DNA of 64,000 bases from Bimuria novae-zelandiae CBS 107.79 (taxonomy: Eukaryota; Ascomycota; Dothideomycetes; Pleosporales; Didymosphaeriaceae), in NCBI GenBank assembly GCA_010015655.1, contig ML976716.1:193503-257502 (forward strand). Reading direction: 5' to 3'. Of the stretch, positions 23,842 through 34,669 are shown piece by piece (within the stretch, counting starts at the first letter, position 1; every line of letters begins with the position of its first letter). The translations under genes and the position numbers were made by a program. The notes beneath the pieces were generated by a model, which was given only the letters and a program-made list of their open reading frames with translations, was not told the origin of the DNA and ran no database searches.

Positions 23842-25545
23842 TTACTCCGCCTCGCGCTTCTCTTTCTCCTCATTGAACATCTTGACCCAGTCGACGATCT
23901 GGCGGCCGCGAATGAAGAGCATTGGATACTCTTCCTCGAAACCCAGACCCTTCATGGCGTGCAAGGTGCGATGGTCGTCTGTGGTGGTGACGCCATCGCA
24001 ACCTTCGTCGTGGAATTCGAGGGAACATTTCTGGACGCTTCCCCCGGTGGTTTCCTCTTCGTTCTGGAAGAGTGCGGCATTCAGAGCGATACTAGCGCTC
24101 TTCATGCTATCTCCACGCGGACGGGTGACTTGGATGACGGGGTTATTCTGGCTTTGGCCTGGGAATGTAAGTAAGGAAGCTGTTTCATCATTTTGTCTTC
24201 AAAAGGAAACTTACCGAGCTGAGCTACACGCGGAGTGATAGGCGGCATTTGCTGAAAGCCAGAATCTTTTTCCTCACCAACAGGAGCCATTTCTTGAACG
24301 CCAGGAGCCATACTGGGACCGCTCATGAAGCGGGAATGACCGCGAGACGGCGTGTGCTGCACGGTGGTTGGGAGAGAAGCAATTTTCATGGCGAAATTGC
24401 TCGTGAAGCGGGATTGACTACGAGTTGGCGTGGTCGCCTGTGAGCGTGAAGAAACTGAAGACGGAATAAGACCGCTCAGACCACGGGAATGGGCACGACG
24501 GGATGGAGTCGTTGGCTGTGAACCTCCAGGCATGAATGCATTGCTAGGAGCGCGCGAGTGGACACGGGATGTCGGTTGCGATTGCCGATTCATGATGTGG
24601 AGGTGCATGTTTGGCACAGCAGGCTGGCGCGTTTCTACAATCATTGGTTAGCTGCGAACGCACGTGAGTAGCCCCAGGGGCGTGTATTACCAGGTGTCTG
24701 CTCTTGGACAGGAGCAAGGCGTTCGACGACGGCCCTATGATCTAGCAAGCCGGGAAGCCTAGATGTCGAAGCCACGGAGCGGAAGTGCGAAGGCGGCGGA
24801 ACCAAACAACCTGCTTGCATCGGCGAAACCGCTCTAGACCCATATGGAGTGCCATTCTGCGAGACCGGTGCAGACTCAGCGAGGAATAATGCGCGTCCAT
24901 TGTACTTATCCTCCTTCTCCTTGTCCTCCGGGGAAGGTATCCAGACACCAAACGAATTCCAGTGACCACTGGCAGGAGTCTGCGCGGCTAAGAAGCATAG
25001 GTCAGTAAGAGTAGACTTAGGAGAGATAACAGACCCAAGGCATTGATCCAAACAGACAGCTACGTTAGCACACTCTCGCTTCACCAGTACTCACTCTGAT
25101 CACCTCCCTTCAAGCCCTCGATCTGGGCCGTCTGTCGCTGGAACGCGCCGGCTTGCTCGCTCACTAGACGCTTTTCTTCTCGCTCTCCCTCTCGTTCTTG
25201 CTCTTGCTCTTGCTCGTTCGCCAGGCGCACCTTTTCGCGCTCTTGTTCTTGCTCCCAACACCAGTGCTTGCTCCAGTACAGTGCCGCGACTTCGGACTCA
25301 TCACGACCTATTCCTGGTTGGTACGGAGGCGCCGAATCGTACGTCGAACCCATAATGTGGACGCCCTTCCTAGTGGCGTATGGTAGGGGTTGGATTGGGA
25401 GACCGGCTTCGGAGTACACGTAGTGGCCTCGGTACCAGTACGCGACGCCGACATCGATGGGGTGCTGACCGCCGAATCCGGAGATGTACACTTTCGAGTC
25501 GTTGGCTTTCAGCGCGCCGGGCGGAAGCTTCTTCTTCGGGGCCAT
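23842..25545 (-). CDS. hypothetical protein with HSR-type repeats
   Basis: No family recognised. Exons 25545..25095, 24987..24691, 24634..24215 and 24158..23842 give 494 residues; every junction keeps the frame. The N-terminus (MAPKKKLPPGALKANDSKVYISGFGGQHPIDVGVAYWYRGHYVYSEAG) looks folded and possibly conserved. A Glu/Gln/Arg coiled-coil-like stretch (EQEQEREKVRLANEQEQEQ) follows, then a low-complexity part with repeats such as RVHSRAPS, RAHSRGLSG, RSQSRFTS and RGHSRFMSG. A more ordered C-terminus ends DWVKMFNEEKEKREAE. The ATG at 25545 is in a strong context (ACACCATGG). The first intron (about 107 nt) is longer than its neighbours and the least certain junction. Two minisatellites lie directly upstream. 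Confidence 0.65.
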
Positions 25546-25560
25546 GGTGTCGCGTCTGGA

Positions 25561-25680
25561 GGTCCTTGTCGAAGTCCTTGTTGAGGTGCCGGTCGAGTCC
25601 TTTTCGAGTCCTTGTCGAGTCCTTGTCGAGTCCTTGTCGAGTCCCTGGTTCGAGGTCTTGGTCGGAGTCCTGGGTTCGGG
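25561..25680. repeat. 11-bp minisatellite (GTCCTTGTCGA units)
   Basis: About ten units related to GTCCTTGTCGA, with three perfect consecutive copies near 25607-25642 and diverged ones on both sides. It starts about 15 bp upstream of the ATG of the gene at 25545, so it would lie in its 5' UTR or core promoter. Confidence 0.8.
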
Positions 25681-25681
25681 T

Positions 25682-25741
25682 GGGCAAGGGGAAAGCGGGT
25701 AAGGGGAAAGCGGGTAAGGGGAAAGCGGGTAAGGGGAAAAG
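25682..25741. repeat. 15-bp minisatellite, 4 units
   Basis: Four tandem 15-bp units of GGGTAAGGGGAAAGC; the first and last differ by one or two bases. It directly follows the 11-bp array. Confidence 0.9.
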
Positions 25742-28700
25742 GGGCTCGTATACCTACTCTGAACGGGCGTCGCAAGCTTGCGCAGGCCGTTTCTGCTTGC
25801 GCGGTGGGAGGCGAGGAGTAGGTGTGGTGGCGCGAGGTACAGCCCTGAAGTAGTTGACGGCAAACGCGCGTGGGCTTGGCACTTGCCCGGGCAACGCATG
25901 AACGACGCGGGCGGGAGCTTAGACCAGGCTGGAGAGGGTTTGCAGGTGAGAGTGGCAGGAGGTGAAAGACGGGATTTACCGGTGAGGGGTCTCCTGTGTT
26001 GCTCCAGGATCCATGGTACATGAGCCGAAGGTCTGGGTCGGCTGTGGGCATTGCGGTGGAATTGGTCATGAGAATGAGGATGGCTCCGCCGAATTTGCTG
26101 TGGACACGTACCGTGGTTACTGGTTGAATGCATCCGGCTCCTGGAAATTGGCAGTCAGGGAGTCAGAATCTCGCAGGCTTTTGGTCACCTATGTTGCCCC
26201 AGGATCCACAGTACTTGGACCAGAACCTTGGGTTGAGTGCGAGCATCTCGGGTTCACATCGAAGCTATCCAAATTCTACGTTGCCGCAAACATGTAGCTC
26301 CCTCCCCGCTGACAGCTCTTTCACTGCATCGAATTGGCAGCTAGTCCGGTAGGATTGGTCAGCTTTGAACTGCCCCTGTTGCCTCAGGATTTACAATACA
26401 AGGACGGAGTCTATGGACAAACTTCGAGCATCGCGTGTTCCAAGACGAGAAAGACGAGGGAAGTCCCGCTAGACTCACGAGTAGGAATGGCAACCAGTCA
26501 GGCAAAATCCAGCTGTGGTGAACTACCTAGGTTAACCCAGGATCTACAATACAAGGACAGATTCATGTGGAGCATCGCAGCCTGTCATGGTCCCGGAAAT
26601 GCGGGAAGTTCCGCCAACTGTGACTTTGTCGTAAATATGGACATGCAGATGCCGACCGAATTTATGCGACCGACGTGTCTGCCGCAGCTGTGAACTGTAT
26701 TACCCCAGGATCCATAATATAAAAAGGCAGAACAATTTATCTGACCTCGAGCATCGCGTGCTTATAGTAGATGAAGGCGATGGAGGCCACTGAGACACTT
26801 AATTGCCGTCGACATGCACATGGCGTATCGACTGTCTTGTTTTTGTGTTACCCCGACACGCTAGATGCGTCGAAGGTAACATTTAAACGGTACGTACCGC
26901 TATGAAGAGGGACTCGAATTGTGAACAGGCTCTAAAGCAGCAAGTTGTGGCTCTGTCTCTAAGGGCGGCATGCGAGACGGGGTTGGGCCAATGGCAGATT
27001 TTACATGCTCGGGTGAGGAACAGACTCATGTTATATGGACCTGTTCCCAAGTACAAATTCCGCTTGATCCTGGGGGCAGAGGGTCTTTACATCACAACAT
27101 CTTCTCTACAAGAGGGACTAAAAACTACAATTGGTCAAATTGTATGTGGTTCTTTTGGAATCAAAAGTCATTCCAGCATGAACAATGTGCCTATCGCCAT
27201 TGTCCATAAATCGCGTACTACACCCTACATGGAGCAGCGGCAGCGGTCAAAGCCGCATCTTCAACTAAAACGACTCAAGCACGCACTTATGGGTGTGCGG
27301 TTCCTCTTCTGCTCCACCCCAACGACCATAATCTCTGGAGTCCAAAAAATTACAAGAGCTCCATCGCATGGGCCGCTACTGAGCCTACAGAAGCTATAAC
27401 ACGTGTTTCCCCTCCTGCCACATACCTACACATCAGGAACTCTAGAGTCCGAAAATGGGTAGGAAGGTTTCCATGTGTCTCTTCCTGGGCCGCCGGTAAA
27501 TTTTTCAATCTTTCCGAAGCGTCACCATGGTTCGTTCCACATTGTGGTCTCGCATCTAGCTTGGTACTAAATTGGTCCGGGGGGTGATCTATGTGCTCGC
27601 TTCTGGGATCAAAGCGACCAGATCACCTTGGTCTGGGGATCTGTGTTCCCGAAATCCATGGTGACAAGGGACATGTCGTTGGATCCGTCGAAAAGCGACA
27701 TGCTCTTAGCTTATGGGTCACTTGGTTTCTTGCGAGCGAGAGTTCAAACTGGTACCGAAGCGAGATATGAGAGCGACTGCTGTTCGTTCGTGGTCTGGTA
27801 CCTGGAAACATCCTCAAATCTGCACATGCTCGAAGCCTGGCCGCCCGGGTCTTCTTTCCACTAAGTCGAAAAACACCCAGTGTGCATTTTCATGAAGAAC
27901 AGTGCGGTGTTTCGCGGCACTCAAAAGCCGCCATTGAGCAGCGATGTGCGGAGGATCGCGTCCGAACTAAGAACATACATGTCTTTATCGCAGCGGGCTG
28001 TACAATCACAATACCTACGACACTTTCTGACATTGGCGTGCGGCTCAAAAACGTACTGTGGGTGACATTATGGGCCAGCGGTCTTGTTTGAGCAGAATAA
28101 AAACAGATGCCAATGCCTATTATGTTTCACAATTTGCTCTCCTTTCGCGCATGAATTGAAGTCTTTGAACGGAGATGACATGCAGTATGAGGCCGTGTTC
28201 CTCAAAGCTCAGAAGTACGATCCCATGTACAACGTCATATTAAGACCCTTGTTATATGCCACGGTCCTCAAACGAAAGCCATCCAAACAACCAGAAAAAA
28301 CTTTCATGTCTCTTCGCGGTCTGGAGCTTCCTCCCAAATGGCACCTGTATCAAGTCATGTGCAAGAAGACGAACCTTAGTGTCTCGATAATTTTGCTGAA
28401 GGTTTGACTAAAACTAAAGAAATGTTCATCATGTGGAGGACGCTTGGAGTGTTTAGTATGTTCTGGTAACATCCAAAGCCAGATACGGGACATACATGTT
28501 TGCTCCTGGGTCTACTCGAAAAGTAGGCGGACGGGAACATGAAGAAATCAGAACTGGCAGCACAACATGTCGGGCTTGCTCGCTTGGGGTCGTCTTTGCC
28601 AAAGACTTTCCTTGTATGAGCACATGTATCGGCGTAGTTCGGAATCGTTTCGTCTCAAAGCGATGAGATCTTTCGTCATGGGACTGGAAAACAAATGGTG

Positions 28701-29596
28701 GCTGGATAGAATCATGGGCTGTGGTAACATGAGGCAAAGCAGTTCTGATTCGCTCCATGGGGGCAGAACTGGCCCTGCAGATATTTAATTCCTTGATCTG
28801 GCCCCTCTAGGGGGTATGCGGGAAGTTCTCGTTTATAATTTGGGTCCGAAAAGATACACGCTGCTCTCTTCGACCTGCGCTAGAAATGTGTCCGATGAGG
28901 GTTTATGCTCGAGTATGACTTTGCAACTGTCCAAATTCATTACGTGGTATATTATGGAAAATAAAGCACCCAAGGATCGTGCATAAAAAGAAAGATCCAA
29001 AACTTTCGAGCACGATTGCCAGCTGAGGCATCATGGTGTGGTGTTAGCTCGGACGTTCGCCCTGAGAAATGCATGTCCTCCGTATAGACTGAGATTCGAA
29101 TAAGCGCTTCCAAAAGTCTCGTGCGACACTTTCCATGATCCAGGAATCGAAAAGATAAAATATGTAGTGGAGATTTGATGGACAGTTTGGCAGAGCGGCC
29201 ACGATTCTTGGTGGTGTATGAGTGTCAACCAATGAGAAGAAATCCATAGTCTCCGCCGCTAACACATTTCGGGTCTGGATCCTCGCAACTTCGTGTTCCT
29301 CACTCCGACCAATCCATCTCCACAGATGTCTTCCAGTCCATCATCTTCCCCGTCATACCAAACTGATTCTCAATGCCAATGCTGTCTAGAAGACATCAAT
29401 ATGGACATGCTTAGGAAGACCGCCGACGAGCGGTCATTGAGCCAGGCCGAAAGGGCGAGCAGCAGGAGTATAAGTAACAGCTGCAAGCTACAATGATGGG
29501 CATCAACAGCATCGAATAGCTTTAGGCCTCACATAAATCACCGTTTCAACCTTCTCCTTTGACAATCAACACCCCCATCACCACATCCACATAACA
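25742..29596. other. gene-poor region of degenerate repeats
   Basis: About 3.9 kb without a supportable gene. The left part (26.0-26.8 kb) contains an imperfect 155-195 bp tandem repeat (separate entry). Between about 27.4 and 29.1 kb short diverged strings recur in both orientations, centred on ACATGTCTYT-like cores at about 27470, 27675, 27978, 28303, 28490, 29070 and, inverted, 28625. The longest ORF (165 codons, 26902..27399) has no recognisable domain. It looks like an old, scrambled repetitive locus, but not one with the extreme AT content of the RIP blocks. Confidence 0.5.
25990..26790. repeat. imperfect ~155-195 bp tandem repeat, ~5 units
   Basis: The string CCAGGATCYAYARTAC or a close variant recurs at about 26003, 26196, 26381, 26535 and 26707. 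Each is followed by similar downstream text, for example GAGCATCGCGTG at 26428 and 26747 with variants at 26240 and 26567. Preceding text (TTGGCAGYCAGT-like) is shared as well. Units are strongly diverged and vary in length. Confidence 0.6.
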
Positions 29597-30514
29597 ATGC
29601 TCGTCCTCATCGCCGGCATCACAGGCCACATAGGCCAACACCTCGCCCGCCACGCCATCGCCAAAGGTCTCACCGTCCGGGGCCTCAGCCGCTCCCCAGA
29701 AAAGCTCGATCCCTCCATCAAACTCGAGTCCTTCATCCAAAGCAAGAACCACTACGACATCCCCGCGCTAGACGCCGCCGTGAAAGGCGTCGACGCCATC
29801 ATCGTCGCCTACATGGGTCTCCCTGAGCTCCAGATCGACGGCCAAATCCTGCTACTGCGTGCCGCTGAACGCGCCGGGGTCCGCATCTTCCACACCGCGA
29901 CGTGGGCGTACGACTGGCGCAAGACGAAGCTGCTTGAACACGAGGCGTACGATCCATTTGTGATGTTCTGGAGGACTGCGGAGTTGACGAGCCCGATTAA
30001 GCCGATTTACATGTTTTCTGGTGTCATCGCTGAAGTGTTTTTTAGCGTGGAAGGACGCGCGGATTTCAGTCCGCGCAACGGTGGCGTGTTTGATCAGGAG
30101 GAGAAGTGTTTGGAATACTACGGCACGGGGCATGAGAAGTACCAGTGGACGACGGAGGAAGACGCTGCGAAGCTCAGCATTGAAGTGATCATGTCTGAGG
30201 AAGCGAAGTCTGGGAATGGCGGCTTCTTTAGTGCGTGGTCGGGTGAGCATAGCGTTCTGGAGATTGCTGAGGCGTACAAGAATGTGCATGGCAAGCCTAT
30301 CAACCTGAAGAGTATGGGTACTGTGGAGGATTTGGAGGAGAAGGCGCTTGCGGCTCGGGCAGAGGGTACGCCTGCGGGCTTCTGGGGGTATATTGGAGCG
30401 TTCTATCAGTTGTTCACCATCAATAAGCGGTGGGTTCTGACAGACGAGAATATGTTCCCGAGCGTTGAGCGAACAAGCTTAGAGGAGTTTTTGAAGAGCT
30501 CGAATTTGCCTTGA
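29597..30514 (+). CDS. NmrA-like NAD(P)-binding protein
   Basis: Single-exon gene of 305 residues, the usual size of NmrA-like/isoflavone-reductase-like proteins. The dinucleotide-binding motif is at the very start (LVLIAGITGHIGQHLARHA). The family includes redox sensors and reductases of secondary metabolism. Here the middle segments (HTATWAYDWRK, YMFSGVIAEVFF, WTTEEDAAKLSIEVIM) fit the fold, but the catalytic Tyr/Lys of true reductases is not obvious, so it may be a sensor or a reductase. The ATG at 29597 directly precedes the motif. Confidence 0.78.
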   Translation: MLVLIAGITGHIGQHLARHAIAKGLTVRGLSRSPEKLDPSIKLESFIQSKNHYDIPALDAAVKGVDAIIVAYMGLPELQIDGQILLLRAAERAGVRIFHTATWAYDWRKTKLLEHEAYDPFVMFWRTAELTSPIKPIYMFSGVIAEVFFSVEGRADFSPRNGGVFDQEEKCLEYYGTGHEKYQWTTEEDAAKLSIEVIMSEEAKSGNGGFFSAWSGEHSVLEIAEAYKNVHGKPINLKSMGTVEDLEEKALAARAEGTPAGFWGYIGAFYQLFTINKRWVLTDENMFPSVERTSLEEFLKSSNLP

Positions 30515-30656
30515 TTTAGGAGCTATCTCTTTGTGTACTATGAAATGAACACCATTGAAAGGACAGAAAAAATCTGTACGGGAGCCAAACATATGCCTGA
30601 ATGCACTTGTAGCCTAGTCCAACCGTTATCCTGACCATGCTACCACGTCCCCGGAA

Positions 30657-31460
30657 TCACAAGGTGATGTTCATGATGATTGTTTTGGTCATCTCGACAT
30701 AGAAGGGGCAGTGATTTTCCTCCAATATGCAATACACTGTGTTCCACCACAAGTGTAAGGCGATCTTGTCAATGATACGCTGGTGAGCTGCGTGCTTGCC
30801 CTGAGGGGTGTCATCATAGTGGATCGCACCCCACTTGGTGAGCTTCATGAATTGCATCGGCAGCTTGCACTTGGCGTCAGGCTAAGCCTGCATATGCCAG
30901 GACTGGTCGGGTTTTTCGTGAAGGAGACAGCACTCGCCCCACTTGACAGTGCCGTTGCCGTACTCGTGGATCTTGCCGACCTACATAGTCAGGTTAATCC
31001 TCACATTCATGCAGAAGACGCGTTATACCAACAAAGATACTGTCGAGTTTGTACCCGATGATCCAGTCATAGGCGCCGTTGACAGTGCTGGACATCGGAG
31101 TCCTCCGGAAAATCTTCACCTCGAAGATAGTGGGGTCAAAGAAGGACCCAAGGAGGCCTTTGTACTTGCCCTTTGTCTTCAGCTTTTCCTTCGTCTCCAG
31201 TTCGTCCAGCAGCGTGGCCAGGACATCCAAGAGCTTGGGCACCGAGAATGTCGGGAGTGCGGGGTTATGATAGGGGGGCTAAAAGGTCGAAGGGAACGAG
31301 CCTGAAATGATATGGCTGCATGAACAAGCGCAGTCAGTAATTTGGACGGACAAAAAGACAGTGCTGCGAACTAGGTAAACTTACGGCTTGTCGTCCGGAC
31401 CGTCGTTTAAGAAGAAAAGGTGGTCGCGCTTCACGAACACGATCGTGTTAGCGATGGTGT
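30657..31460 (-). pseudogene. unidentified conserved gene with two premature TAG codons
   Basis: Three exons can be joined: upstream part ending at 31385 (VFVKRDHLFFLNDGPDDKP), 31315..31033 and 30980..30657. Introns of 69 and 52 nt restore the frame, and the text before and after each junction reads naturally (DDKPHIISGSFPSTF, KLDSIFVGKIHEYGNGTVKWGE). Two TAG codons interrupt the frame, at 31281-31279 (after PSTF) and 30884-30882 (after WHMQA); both look like Gln or Glu codons changed by one base. The downstream protein (FMKLTKWGAIHYDD...LEENHCPFYVEM) remains open to a normal stop. The family is not recognised and the 5' end is lost toward the tandem repeats at 31.6 kb. Confidence 0.6.
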
Positions 31461-31639
31461 GTCCGATTCGATAGTGTAGAAGATGTTGTAAGAAGAAAGG
31501 CTGCAAGAGGTTGCAGGCCCTTATAAACATCAGGTGGGCGTTCCCACCAGGCAGATACGTGTGAACAAAAATTTGTCCTGCAAGTCTGAAATAGATACTC
31601 CTCCATTGTGATGCACAGTGAAGCCGTTTGTCGGAGCAA

Positions 31640-32165
31640 GACAACGAGGCAGAGCTGCAAGTCTGGATAGACCTGCCTCTATTGAGATGCACAAGGCGTG
31701 GATGCTTTTTGATAGGGAAGCTGAATTTCGTAGCGAGGCAACGCAAGCCTCAACAAGGCTTACAAGCCGCGAGTCCAAAAGACCTGCTGAATAGCTGCAT
31801 GAAGCGCGCTCGTCAATGTGAGGTGGTTAACAAGGCCTCAAAGTGAAAGACGTAACAGGGAAGCTAGCCTCCAGAGCAAGGCACCAAGCTAGAGCCGCAA
31901 CTCTGAATAGCAACCCTCAATAAGGCTTTAAAAGTGAAAATCCTACCTTGCTGGGAAGCTGACTTCCAGAATAAGGCACCGTCCAGAGCCGCAAATCTAA
32001 ATAACAGGTCTTCTCCCGTAATCATCGCACCGTAACTCATGTTTCGTGTCGCTCGATATGTTCATGTGGTTGGTGACGAGGCAAGAAAGGCTGAATAGCA
32101 AGTCTTAATAAGACTGCAAAGTGGAAGAGAAGAGCAAGACTCAAAAGTGAAAGACGAACACCAGA
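31640..32165. repeat. degenerate ~100-bp tandem repeat
   Basis: GGGAAGCTGAMTTCC-like starts occur at about 31720, 31858 and 31959. Each is followed by GCAAGGCACC-, CAGAGCCGCAA-, TGAATAGCA- and CTCAATAAGGCTT..AAAGTGAAAGACG-like text. Partial units are seen near 31650 and 32085-32160. About five units of roughly 95-140 bp. Confidence 0.65.
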
Positions 32166-32378
32166 CGCCCTCAGCACGCTACAGAACAGTGCGAACTGCT
32201 GTGATCAATAGGATTAGCGACATCTCTAAGCAAGGCATCTTCACTTTCCAGCAAAGAACAGAAAAAGCTTAGCCGTCATTACTACTGTATCTCAAGCATC
32301 TGGCCTAATCAAGAACAGCACCTTATATCGATCGACATTATCTCGGGGTATCATCCTACGACCATCGCTAGAACATCA

Positions 32379-34279
32379 TTATTCCTCAAACAATAGGGCG
32401 ACCATCGTCTTTGTCGCCGCGAAGACGCCTTTGCTGTGGAGAAGAGAATCAAAAGTCTCCGGTATCTTCTTGAACCCGTCAGCGTCGTCTGCTTCGCGCC
32501 CTGTTCAACCAATTAGCGGCAGTTCTGTATTCACAGTATGCAACGAACGCGAAAGAGGGACTTACAAACTCTAGGCACAGCAGGGACAACGCGCACCTCG
32601 CTCTCCGCCTCGCCCGTCCAATCGAAGCCGATCGTCCAGGTTATCCTCAGCACCACGTGCCTGTCCTCCAACACCAGTACATCTCTCCCTAGGTGCCGAT
32701 TCAGGTCTTTCCGCGAAAAACCCTTGCCTGACCCGGCGCGGCTTTGTACGTTGATATTCTCCGTGTGCTGGTGGGAGCGCCCGGGTATCAGATGCGCAAA
32801 TGCGACTTCGCACCGCTGCCAGTATTCCGCGCGCTTCTTTGCAAGCTCCCAGTACGAGCCGATTGCCCAACACGCGTTGCCTAGATCTTGCCCCTTTGCT
32901 CTGATGAAAGCGCCGAGCTCGCGGTCCGCCCAGTGCGACAGGTTCACGAGTTTTAGATCGAGGATCGTACTAGTTAGCGTGTCGATGGTAATCGCTATAG
33001 ATGCTGTCAGGAGGGTTTGCGGGCCAGTTATATCGATGACGTGCTTCTGGTGAACGCGTCTCGAAGTGAGGGGGTTCTGTCCGCGAGGCAAAGCTGACCG
33101 GGTGCTGAATTTGAAGGATGTGAACATCTGTAGGTAAGGGAGCGGGTCGTCGAGGTCCAGAGATTTGTGAGATGCAATCGGATTATGTGTTCCTTCTGGT
33201 TTTGGCGGAGGAAGGCGCCGGGTTGAAAAAGGCAGGAAGGAGCTGAGCAACGCCGATATTGGCTGCGGCTTGTCCTCTTCAGATTCTTCGTCAGACTTGC
33301 AGAGCTCGGTGATCAGGGCGATAAGACTTTGTCGTTCTTCGGGTGAGGCGACGTAGGTAGCGGGCTGGGCTTGGACTTTTGCTATTTCCTCCACGCAGCG
33401 CGATACCTGCTTCTCTAGAGCCTTCAGCTCTTTTGTCAGACGCGCTTTCTCTTGCTTCTTCTCCTCGGTTGCGGCATCCGGTGGATGTCTATTTTCTTGT
33501 TGCACCTGCCGGTCTGCGTCCAGTATTGGCTCGTCCAAGGGCACTTCCGACGTATCACGCTGTACTGCGGGCGCTTTCTTTTGTAAAGGGGACTGCTTCA
33601 CCGAGCCCTTTAAACGTGGTGGTCGCTTGCTGGGCGACGAAAATAGCCCAGGACGTGGTGTGTATTGTTCGTCCGTTTCTCTCTGTGAGGGGGTCGCAGG
33701 CAGATCCGTCTCTTCGTCCAATCCAATGCCCGCCGATTTGGGGTTCTTTCTTGGACGCGTCCGTTCAGCCCGAGGGGTTGTGTTAGGTTGAGGTCTTGGT
33801 GGGTGTGGTGATGACGCCCCAGCTGCGGTTTCCTCTCCAGGTTCCTGCATTGCTGATGGTGCAGCCTGCGACGCGCCATCTTTATCGCCCAGTATGAATG
33901 CACGTGCTTGTTTTCCGCGCGCAAATATGTCGGTGCGACCATTCGGTTCTGGTAGGCCTGAAAACGACGGACGCTGGAGTAGATCGGGGTATCCGCGCGC
34001 AAGGCTAGCTTTGGTAGGAGATGCGAATGAGGGTCTTCGTGGCGGTTTGCGCGGTGGCTCTTTCAGCGGGCTCGAGTGTCTGTCCGTTGCGCCTTTCGTG
34101 GGCGATACGGGGAATCTGCGCGGCGGCTCTTTCAGCGGACTTGTTTGCCTGTTTTCGGCCGTGACATAGGATCTAGAGGAGAAAGACATTCGCCGTGGTG
34201 GCTGCTTTAGTGGACTGCTGGCGCCATCTTGCTCCTCTGGAGACGCTGTCTTCCTCCTCTTTCTGGCAGGCTCGTCCAT
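32379..34279 (-). CDS. hypothetical coiled-coil protein with SPLK-PPRR repeats
   Basis: 611 residues from exons 34279..32566 and 32500..32379; the 65-nt intron joins VPRV to WREADDADGFKKIPETF in phase. The basic, Pro-rich N-terminus has three SPLK[QE]PPR repeats and an NLS-like RKRRK near residue 6. A coiled coil (EEKKQEKARLTKELKALEKQVSRCVEEIAKVQ) lies at about 270-305, and a C-terminal folded domain has text such as HVIDITGPQTLLTASIAITIDTLTSTILDLKL and LGAFIRAKGQDLGNACWAIGSYWELAKKRAEYWQRCE. The layout (disordered N-terminus, coiled coil, alpha/beta C-terminus) is reminiscent of RWD-type inner-kinetochore subunits, but that is only a hypothesis. The family is not identified. Confidence 0.7.
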
Positions 34280-34669
34280 GGGTGTTTGACGGCAGTAAAA
34301 TGCCGTGTGTATTGGAAACGTGGAGTCGCAGGGAGTTTACGCGTCGCCGTATAGCAATTGGTTTATGGATACATCGAGCGTCGAGATACGCGCGTCTTTA
34401 GGTGGATGTTGCGCGTACTTGAGATGGCTCGGCGCGTGTCGCGTGGTGTTGTTGCGGCGTTCGCGGGGAGCAGGGATCAAGCGAATGCAGTCGAGGACTG
34501 AGAATAGCGGGCGCAAAATGATCTCATACCGGAGACCACTCACGCTTCGTCGTCATTGTTGTCGCCATCTTTTCCGTGCGCCACCGGTCTTCTTGTCAGC
34601 GTGCTGGCTTGCGAATGCAACACGAGCGCGTACATGAGCATATGAAGTGAATGGTAGCAGCCACCAGCC
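34280..34669. promoter_or_regulatory. divergent promoter region
   Basis: 390-bp region between the coiled-coil protein (minus) and the OXLD1-like gene (plus). No specific site recognised. Confidence 0.45.

Noticed and set aside
25546..26133. Upstream in-frame extension of the gene at 25545
   Set aside because: Open frame is made mostly of minisatellite translation and Pro/His-rich text; the ATG at 25545 has a better context and starts conserved-looking sequence.
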